Positions 7,771 to 12,763 of a stretch of 12,763 bases of DNA are shown one piece after another. The stretch is from UMGS755 sp045652815 (lineage in GTDB: Bacteria; Bacillota; Clostridia; UBA1381; UBA9506). Position 1 is the first letter of the stretch. Each line of letters opens with the position of its first letter. Location of the stretch: positions 1-12,763 of the forward strand of contig JAZOLH010000018.1 in NCBI GenBank assembly GCA_045652815.1, written 5' to 3'. The position numbers and the translations under genes are program-made. The notes beneath the pieces were generated by a model. It did no database searches. It was not told the origin of the DNA and saw only the letters and a program-made list of their open reading frames with translations.

Positions 7771-7783
7771 TTTAATGTTTTTT

Positions 7784-7816
7784 GCAAGCCACAACGTAAG
7801 TTGTGGCTTGTTTTTT
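7784..7816 (+). terminator. Intrinsic terminator after purC
   Basis: Stem of 11 bp (7785-7795 with 7800-7810) closed by a GTAA loop, which is a GNRA-type tetraloop, followed by six T at 7811-7816. Confidence 0.95.
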
Positions 7817-7845
7817 GCATATTTATGAAATATTTCGGAATAAAT

Positions 7846-7874
7846 TTGACTTTTTAAGCAAATTATGTTAAAAT
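7846..7874 (+). promoter_or_regulatory. Sigma-A promoter of putP with extended -10
   Basis: TTGACT at 7846-7851, 17-base spacer, TAAAAT at 7869-7874, with TG one base ahead of the -10 (7866-7867), an extended -10 element. Start of transcription is expected near 7881, giving a leader of about 28 bases, mostly occupied by the ribosome binding site AAGGAGA (7894-7900). Confidence 0.87.
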
Positions 7875-7908
7875 GAATTCAAATTTGTAAATAAAGGAGA
7901 AGATACAA

Positions 7909-9426
7909 ATGGGTGAAGTTTTAGCATTTGTCCTTTACTTTGTAGCTATGCTGGGTATCGGCGTTTGGTTCTTCGTTAAAGATAAGGACCAGAGTCAGAC
8001 AGGTTATTTCTTAGGCGGTCGTTCTATGGGTCCTTGGGTAACCGCAATGAGTGCACAGGCATCTGATATGAGTGCTTGGCTCCTGATGGGTCTGCCCGGT
8101 TCTATTTTGGCCTTTGGTTTAGGTCAGGCTTGGATTGGTATCGGTCTGGCACTGGGTACTGTGCTGAACTGGATTATCGTTGCTAAACGTTTGAGAAAGT
8201 TCTCTAAAGCATCCGGTGACGCTATTACCGTACCCCAGTACTTAACCAACAGATTTATGGCGAAAAGCTCTGCGCTGAAAATCATTTGCGCAATTGTATT
8301 CTTAGTGAGTTTCACCATTTATGTTGCATCTGCATTCTCTGCAGGTACAAAGGTGTTCACACAGTTATTCCCTGCATTAGATCCCACGGTTGCTATGATT
8401 ATCTTTGCGGCAATCATTTTGGTTTACACCTTCTTAGGCGGTTATAAAGCGGTTTGCTGGACTGACTTTTTCCAGGGTATGCTGATGCTGGTAGCGCTTC
8501 TTGCTGTGCCCATTATGCTGGTTGCAGCAGGTGGTACCGACGCAGGTCTGTTAAACGAAGTTGTAACAACTGCAGACGGTACAGAATATAAATTTATCAC
8601 AAGTCTCTTTACCGCATCCCCGCAGGAAATCATTTCCGGCTTAGCTTGGGGTCTTGGTTACTTTGGTATGCCTCACATCATCGTGCGCTTTATGTCTATC
8701 GAAAAACCCAGCATGGTGAACAAGAGTGCAACCGTTGCAATCATCTGGGTTATTATCACTTTAGGTGCGGCTATTTTAATGGCATATTTCGGCAGAATGT
8801 ATCTGTGGAATGGCGGCGAATCCTTTGCGGCGGCTCTCTTAGCAGAAGGCGCACAGGAACTTATCTTTGTTAAACTGACAAGATATTTATTCCCTGCCTT
8901 TATTGCCGGCATCCTGCTGGCTGCTATCATCGCGGCATCTATGTCTACCGCTGACTCTCAGCTTTTAGTTGCATCTTCTTCTTTCACCAGTGATATTTAT
9001 AAACCTATCATCAGAAAAAATGCTTCCGAAAAGGAACTTTTATGGGTAGGTCGTTTGGTTGTTATTGTTGTTGCTGTTGTTGCTTACTTTATTGCAAGCA
9101 GCAAAGGTTCCGGTGCACAGGCAATTATGGATCTTGTATCTAACGCTTGGGCGCTGTTCGGCGGTGCTTTTGGTCCTGTTATTTTGCTCTCTTTGTTCTG
9201 GAAGAGATTTACCTACAAAGGTGCTATTGCAGGTATCGTGACCGGCTCCGTTGTTGACATTCTCTGGCTTGTTTACCTGAGCGCATCCACAGGTATTTAC
9301 GAAATACTGCCTGCGTTCGTTGCTTGCTTCATCATTTCTGTTGTTGTTTCTCTGTTTGACAAGAAGCCTTCCGATGAAGTGATTGCTATTTTTGAAAAAG
9401 CAAGCGACAAAAACTATAACGAATAA
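7909..9426 (+). CDS. putP: Sodium/proline symporter, SSS family
   Basis: A 505-residue membrane protein that imports proline together with sodium; E. coli PutP has 502 residues. It has the hydrophobic pattern of about 13 transmembrane segments with a LeuT-like core. The signature GGRSMGPWVTAMSAQASDMS covers residues 37-55. Asp53 and Ser55 match the sodium-related Asp55 and Ser57 of E. coli PutP, and Ser346-Thr347 in ASMSTADSQLLV match Ser340-Thr341. The GLPG motif at 61-64 and the charged cytoplasmic loop VAKRLRKFSK (91-100) also fit. An extracytoplasmic loop around residues 210-235 is hydrophilic. The ATG at 7909 has AAGGAGA eight bases upstream, and the gene has its own promoter and terminator. 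Codon use is strongly biased (all Glu codons GAA, all Gln codons CAG), which suggests high expression. A related pantothenate or other solute symporter is possible but less likely. Confidence 0.93.
   Translation: MGEVLAFVLYFVAMLGIGVWFFVKDKDQSQTGYFLGGRSMGPWVTAMSAQASDMSAWLLMGLPGSILAFGLGQAWIGIGLALGTVLNWIIVAKRLRKFSKASGDAITVPQYLTNRFMAKSSALKIICAIVFLVSFTIYVASAFSAGTKVFTQLFPALDPTVAMIIFAAIILVYTFLGGYKAVCWTDFFQGMLMLVALLAVPIMLVAAGGTDAGLLNEVVTTADGTEYKFITSLFTASPQEIISGLAWGLGYFGMPHIIVRFMSIEKPSMVNKSATVAIIWVIITLGAAILMAYFGRMYLWNGGESFAAALLAEGAQELIFVKLTRYLFPAFIAGILLAAIIAASMSTADSQLLVASSSFTSDIYKPIIRKNASEKELLWVGRLVVIVVAVVAYFIASSKGSGAQAIMDLVSNAWALFGGAFGPVILLSLFWKRFTYKGAIAGIVTGSVVDILWLVYLSASTGIYEILPAFVACFIISVVVSLFDKKPSDEVIAIFEKASDKNYNE
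9392..9420 (+). promoter_or_regulatory. Candidate sigma-A promoter inside the end of putP
   Basis: TTGAAA at 9392-9397 and TATAAC at 9415-9420 lie exactly 17 bases apart and match the consensus at 10 of 12 positions. The start of transcription would fall near 9427, right after the putP stop codon and about 10 bases before the hairpin. It would supply the EamA gene at 9484 with a leader that contains the whole hairpin. The match is good but lies in coding sequence, so chance cannot be excluded. Confidence 0.45.
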
Positions 9427-9436
9427 TATGAATTTT

Positions 9437-9465
9437 AAAGGGACACCGTCCGGTGTCCCTTTTTT
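9437..9465 (+). terminator. Intrinsic terminator after putP
   Basis: Stem of 11 to 12 bp (9437-9447 with 9452-9462) around GTCC, containing GGGACACCG, followed by a run of T at 9460-9465. The EamA start codon is only 18 bases beyond the T run. Confidence 0.95.
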
Positions 9466-9483
9466 ATGTCCTAGGTGAACACA

Positions 9484-10356
9484 ATGAAGAAAAAAGCCTT
9501 TTTTATGATTATATTGGCAGGACTATTGTGGGGTACATCGGGTATTTTTGTCCATTTTCTTGCGCCCTACGGATTTTCCTCCATTCAAATGACATTCTTT
9601 AGGTCAATTGTATCGATTGTTCTGATTGGGCTCTATGGTTTAGCAAAAGATAGAGCAATCTTTAAGGTAAACCCTAAAGAATTACTGCTGTTTTTCTGCA
9701 GCGGTCTTTCGTTTTTTGGCACAGCCACCTGCTATTATTTTTCTATGCAGGCAACATCTGTTTCAACTGCGGTTGTGCTGATGTACTTAGCACCGGTGAT
9801 TGTGCTTGGTTATTCTGTTGCCTTTTTGGGCGAAACAATGACAACGGTGAAAAGCGTTGCCATTGTTTCAATGCTCATTGGTTGCGGCTTGGTTTCGGGC
9901 ATCATCGGTGGACTGCGATTTGATGCCTTTGGTATCGCAATGGGATTTTTATCGGGGTTGTCCTATGGTGCGTACAATATTTTTACAAAAATCCAGATGC
10001 GGCAGGGAAGCAAACCTTTATCTGCCAGCTTTTATAGCTTTGTTTTTGCAGCGCTGATTGCCTTTTGTTTCTGCAGACCTGAAACAATCCCTTCTTTTGT
10101 TCAAAAAGACGTCTGCGTCACTATTTGCCTCATTATTGGGATGGGCATTTTAACAAGTGTGCTTCCGTATGTTTTTTATACAACAGCAATGAAACATATT
10201 CCGGCAGGTGAGGCTGCGGCACTGGGCATTGTAGAACCGATGGCGGCAACGGTTTACAGTGTTTTGTTATTCTCAGAAAAACTATCCGTATTTTCAGTTG
10301 TTGGAATTGTTATGATATTAATTTCTGTCTTCCTTTTAGGGAAATCAGAAGAGTGA
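9484..10356 (+). CDS. EamA-family (DMT superfamily) transporter
   Basis: A 290-residue integral membrane protein with ten predicted transmembrane helices in two EamA repeats, about residues 7-138 and 147-285. Hallmarks are the N-terminal AGLLWGTSGIFVHF, the conserved ALGIVEPMAATVYSVLLFSEKLS near the end of the second repeat, and the LMYLAPVIVLGYSVAFLGE counterpart in the first. Relatives export or exchange small metabolites such as amino acids or nucleotide sugars; the substrate cannot be predicted here. The ATG at 9484 is preferred because AGGTGA sits five bases upstream; an in-frame GTG at 9475 would overlap that site and add only three residues. The gene lies just after the putP terminator with no promoter between, so it relies on read-through or on the candidate promoter at 9392-9420. 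It is followed by its own terminator. Confidence 0.93.
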   Translation: MKKKAFFMIILAGLLWGTSGIFVHFLAPYGFSSIQMTFFRSIVSIVLIGLYGLAKDRAIFKVNPKELLLFFCSGLSFFGTATCYYFSMQATSVSTAVVLMYLAPVIVLGYSVAFLGETMTTVKSVAIVSMLIGCGLVSGIIGGLRFDAFGIAMGFLSGLSYGAYNIFTKIQMRQGSKPLSASFYSFVFAALIAFCFCRPETIPSFVQKDVCVTICLIIGMGILTSVLPYVFYTTAMKHIPAGEAAALGIVEPMAATVYSVLLFSEKLSVFSVVGIVMILISVFLLGKSEE

Positions 10357-10388
10357 GAAAAAGAGCGCTCCTGTTGCGCTCTTTTTTT
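10357..10388 (+). terminator. Intrinsic terminator after EamA gene
   Basis: Stem AGAGCGC (10362-10368) with GCGCTCT (10376-10382), extended by A-T pairs at the foot, loop TCCTGTT, and a run of seven T from 10382. It begins directly after the stop codon. Confidence 0.93.
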
Positions 10389-10433
10389 CTTTTAATAATA
10401 TGTAAATTTTTCTAAATTTTGTGATGAAAATTA

Positions 10434-10462
10434 TTTACTAACACAATAAATTGTGATACAAT
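10434..10462 (+). promoter_or_regulatory. Promoter of the DUF4432 gene with palindromic spacer
   Basis: TTTACT at 10434-10439, 17-base spacer, TACAAT at 10457-10462. Transcription would start near 10469, about 29 bases before the ATG. The spacer holds the inverted repeat CACAAT-AA-ATTGTG (10442-10455), and ATTGT-GAT-ACAAT (10450-10462) forms a second overlapping one that covers the -10. Such placement is typical of a repressor operator, but no regulator gene is in the window and the binding protein is unknown. Confidence 0.65.
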
Positions 10463-10497
10463 GTGAGTATATCTTATTATATAAATGGGGTAGTTAT

Positions 10498-11493
10498 ATG
10501 AATCCGTATATCGGCAACGAAAAACAACTCTGCGGCGTGCAGGAATATCGCTTGGTTGGCGGCAAGGGTGACGGTATGAGAATGCTGCGCGTTCGCAACG
10601 GAAAAGGTCTTGATTTTGAGATTTCTTTAGACCGTGCAGGCGATATTGCCAGCCTTTCTTTAGATGGTGTGAATCTGTCCTATTTTGCACCTTGCGGCTA
10701 TGTGCATCCGTCTTATTATAATCAGGATGATTTCTTAAAATCCTTTACAGCAGGATTTTTTACCACATGTGGTTTTAACAATGTGGGCAGTCCTTGCACA
10801 GATAATGGAGAGAATCTGCCACTTCACGGTACAATTTCCAACATGCCTTGCGAAACATATTCTGCTTGGGAAACAGAGGATGCCATCCACGTGATTGTTC
10901 GCGTACGCGATTGCGCACTCTTTGGCAGACAGTTCGTTTTAGAGCGCTCCTACCTGATTTCCAAAACCGAAAATGCCATCAGCCTCTCTGATAGCGTGAC
11001 CAATATCGGTGCGTCGGCACAGCCAATGATGGTTTTATATCATTGCAATATGGGCTATCCGCTGTTATCCGAAAATGCTGAGGTTGTGATTCCGAACGGT
11101 GATGTGGCGCCCAGAAATGACCATGCGGCAAGCGATATTGCAAACTGCCTCAAGATGGAAAAACCTCAGGCAGGTTATGAAGAAATGTGCTTCTTCTTTG
11201 ATGTTTTAGAAAAAGATGGACAGGCTCGTTGCGGTATCTTTAATCCCGATATCAATAAAGGTCTTGTGATGGCTTATGATAAGAGCACATTGGGCTATTT
11301 TACCGAATGGAAGATGATGGGTGAAGTTGAATATGTGCTTGGTCTTGAGCCCGGCAACTGCACACCTGAAGGTCGCGACGTGATGCGTGAAAAAGGTGCC
11401 CTTAAGATGCTTGATACCGAAGAAACATATAAGACAAGCCTTACTTTTACATTTGTTAAAGATAAAGATGATTTTTCAAAGAAAATCGGCTAA
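10498..11493 (+). CDS. DUF4432 / aldose 1-epimerase-like protein
   Basis: A 331-residue cytoplasmic protein with the pattern of the galactose mutarotase-like superfamily, most like the DUF4432 group, which is predicted to bind or epimerise sugars. Candidate active-site residues are His110 in PLHGTISN, His182 in VLYHCNMGYP and Glu284 in VLGLEPGNCTPEGRDVM; the last segment is characteristic of the group. The early DRAGDI segment (45-50) also fits. The ATG at 10498 is chosen because it starts the conserved part and lies after the promoter; an in-frame GTG at 10453 falls within the promoter itself. The ribosome site is poor (GGGG at 10487-10490). It is transcribed as a single gene from the promoter at 10434-10462, perhaps with read-through into atpI, since no strong terminator follows. 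The sugar substrate is unknown. Confidence 0.88.
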   Translation: MNPYIGNEKQLCGVQEYRLVGGKGDGMRMLRVRNGKGLDFEISLDRAGDIASLSLDGVNLSYFAPCGYVHPSYYNQDDFLKSFTAGFFTTCGFNNVGSPCTDNGENLPLHGTISNMPCETYSAWETEDAIHVIVRVRDCALFGRQFVLERSYLISKTENAISLSDSVTNIGASAQPMMVLYHCNMGYPLLSENAEVVIPNGDVAPRNDHAASDIANCLKMEKPQAGYEEMCFFFDVLEKDGQARCGIFNPDINKGLVMAYDKSTLGYFTEWKMMGEVEYVLGLEPGNCTPEGRDVMREKGALKMLDTEETYKTSLTFTFVKDKDDFSKKIG

Positions 11494-11534
11494 GATTTAC
11501 TTTCTTTGGGAAAGATGAAACATAAGGTGATAAA

Positions 11535-11921
11535 ATGAATAAAATTGATCCCGTTGTTATAAAAGAAACAAAATATATTGCATTCTGGGTTTTTATTTTC
11601 AGTTTGATTTTGCAAGCCATTTTTCTTGTGATGGGTGTTTGGAATTACACCCTTATACTGGGTAACTTGCTCGGTGCAATTCTTGCTGTTTCAAACTTCT
11701 TTTTGCTGGGGTTGTCTTTGCAAAAGGCTTTAACAAAAGAGGAAAAAGATGCAAAAGCAGTTATGAAACTTTCCAAGACATATAGAATGCTTTTAAATCT
11801 TGTGATTGTGGCTTTGGGTGTATCCATTTCTATTTTTAACACCTGGGCATTGATTATCTCTTTGTTTTTCCCAAGAATTGCAATTGCTATTAGACCCTTG
11901 GTTAAAAAGAATGAGAAGTAA
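11535..11921 (+). CDS. atpI: ATP synthase protein I
   Basis: A 128-residue membrane protein with four hydrophobic segments at about residues 15-35, 40-60, 82-100 and 103-120, and a charged loop (LTKEEKDAKAVMKLSKTYR) between the second and third. This matches AtpI, a helper that promotes assembly of the F0 c-ring and may take part in cation handling, and which usually is the first gene of bacterial atp operons. Sequence conservation in the family is low, so the assignment leans on the layout: atpB starts 35 bases downstream. The ATG at 11535 has AAGGTGA four bases upstream. No clear promoter is visible in the 41-base gap before it, so the operon promoter may lie inside the preceding gene. Confidence 0.85.
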   Translation: MNKIDPVVIKETKYIAFWVFIFSLILQAIFLVMGVWNYTLILGNLLGAILAVSNFFLLGLSLQKALTKEEKDAKAVMKLSKTYRMLLNLVIVALGVSISIFNTWALIISLFFPRIAIAIRPLVKKNEK

Positions 11922-11956
11922 GATTTGATGTTAGGTTTAGTTAAGAGGTGAGGCAT

Positions 11957-12763
11957 ATGAAAAAAAGTGTCCGCTTTGTTATTGTGGACATCCTTTATAT
12001 TTGCATGATGGCTCTGCCGATTCTGTTTGGCTTGGTGCTGAGTATTTTAACCAGCCCACCCAGCGAAGGAATTACAATCACGGGTGCGCTCATTTATTTT
12101 GAAATCCCAATGCCCATTCAGAATCTGTTGATTACAGAATCCCAAATCAATTCGCTGCTTGTAACCATTTCGATTTTTGGTCTTTGTTTGTTTTTGACAC
12201 ATGGTTTAAAAACACAGAATATTTCCAAACGTCAGGTTGCGGCAGAGTGGATTGTGGAACAGCTGGATAAGATGACGGTTGGCAATATGGGTGAATATTT
12301 TGCAAACTTTTCGCCTTTTATTTGTTCCATTTTAGCCTTATCGGCATTTTCCAGTTTGCTTTCTTTGTTTGGTCTGTATCCGCCTACATCAGATTTGAAT
12401 GTGGTTGGCGGTTGGGCTGTATTGGTTTTCATTTTGATTACCTATTACAAAGCAAAGTGTGGCCCCATAGTCTATGCAAAAAGTTTTGCAAATCCGGCAC
12501 TGATGGCGCCGCTTAACATCATCAGTGAAATTGCAACGCCGATTTCAATGGCATTCCGTCATTACGGAAACGTTTTATCCGGCTCTGTTATTTCGGTTCT
12601 GCTTGCCACTGCACTACAAGGGCTATCCAATATTGTGCTGGGATGGCTTCCCGGATTTTTGGGCAATATTCCACTATTTAGAGTAGGTATTCCCGCTGGA
12701 GTATCCATCTATTTTGATGTGTTCAGCGGGTACCTTCAGGCTTATTTTTTTGCTAAGGTGGCA
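11957..12763 (+). CDS. atpB: F0F1 ATP synthase subunit a, 3' end outside window
   Basis: Subunit a forms the proton or sodium half-channels next to the c-ring in the membrane. The frame runs from ATG 11957 to the right edge (269 codons, no stop) and is nearly complete, since the C-terminal helix is present. Hallmarks are the PPTSDLNVV segment (about 145-153), the ISEIATPISMAFRHYGN segment with the essential Arg201, equal to Arg210 of E. coli, Asn205 (N214), and Gln261 in SGYLQAYFF, equal to Gln252. At the place of E. coli Glu219 it has Ser210, and at the place of His245 it has Asp254. GAGGTGAGG at 11945-11953 is the ribosome site. It follows atpI as in other bacterial atp operons; atpE and the F1 genes would be expected to the right. 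Confidence 0.95.
   Translation, partial: MKKSVRFVIVDILYICMMALPILFGLVLSILTSPPSEGITITGALIYFEIPMPIQNLLITESQINSLLVTISIFGLCLFLTHGLKTQNISKRQVAAEWIVEQLDKMTVGNMGEYFANFSPFICSILALSAFSSLLSLFGLYPPTSDLNVVGGWAVLVFILITYYKAKCGPIVYAKSFANPALMAPLNIISEIATPISMAFRHYGNVLSGSVISVLLATALQGLSNIVLGWLPGFLGNIPLFRVGIPAGVSIYFDVFSGYLQAYFFAKVA

Noticed and set aside
8646..9241. Alternative-frame plus-strand frames within putP
   Set aside because: They overlap conserved putP residues and have no ribosome site; the products are low-complexity.
9475..9483. GTG start for the EamA gene
   Set aside because: The GTG is part of the AGGTGA ribosome site that serves the ATG at 9484.
10453..10497. GTG start for the DUF4432 gene
   Set aside because: It would lie upstream of the predicted transcription start, between the -35 and -10 boxes, and adds residues that do not look like the family.
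11494..11534. Terminator or promoter before atpI
   Set aside because: Only a 5-bp TCTTT/AAAGA stem and no consensus boxes with correct spacing were found, too weak to call.

Overview
The window looks like the chromosome of a Gram-positive Clostridia-type bacterium living in an animal gut. The pointers are a protein with S-layer homology (SLH) domains, a large secreted-type protein built on Listeria-Bacteroides (Flg_new/InlB B-type) repeats, a bile salt hydrolase, strong AGGAGG-type ribosome binding sites, consensus sigma-A promoters, U-tract terminators and the atpI-atpB gene order. Family or genus cannot be fixed from these genes. All recognisable genes are on the plus strand and the window is tightly packed, with no gene-free stretch above 150 bases. 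No rRNA, tRNA, CRISPR array or insertion sequence was seen.

Bases 2-5650 form a cell-surface module. A giant gene, open at the left edge, encodes tandem 77-residue repeats, a short beta-rich segment and then about 1,170 mostly helical residues that I do not recognise and that contain no cysteine. It is followed across a 65-base gap by an SLH protein with a signal peptide, three SLH repeats, an acidic linker and an orphan C-terminal domain. A perfect hairpin lies between them, and a classic terminator closes the module.

Bases 5667-6978 hold a small ABM-fold monooxygenase-like protein and a choloylglycine/bile salt hydrolase. The start codon of the hydrolase is fixed by its catalytic Cys2 and directly touches the U-tract of the hairpin that ends the previous gene. 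Bases 7003-9465 hold two genes with their own consensus promoters and terminators: purC (purine synthesis) and putP (sodium/proline symporter). Bases 9484-10388 hold an EamA-family exporter, again starting just after a terminator. Bases 10434-11493 hold a DUF4432 aldose-epimerase-like gene behind a promoter whose spacer carries a palindrome. From 11535 the ATP synthase operon begins with atpI and atpB, and atpB runs off the right edge.

Most genes are housekeeping or transport functions with no shared pathway. The points most worth a second look are the unrecognised giant surface protein with its SLH neighbour, and a recurring layout in which a hairpin sits in a 49-65 base gap immediately before a start codon (four cases). 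In two of these, a sigma-A-like promoter sits upstream of the hairpin inside the preceding gene, so the hairpins may act as leader attenuators as well as terminators. I did not find convincing evidence of a wholly new enzymatic or defence system.
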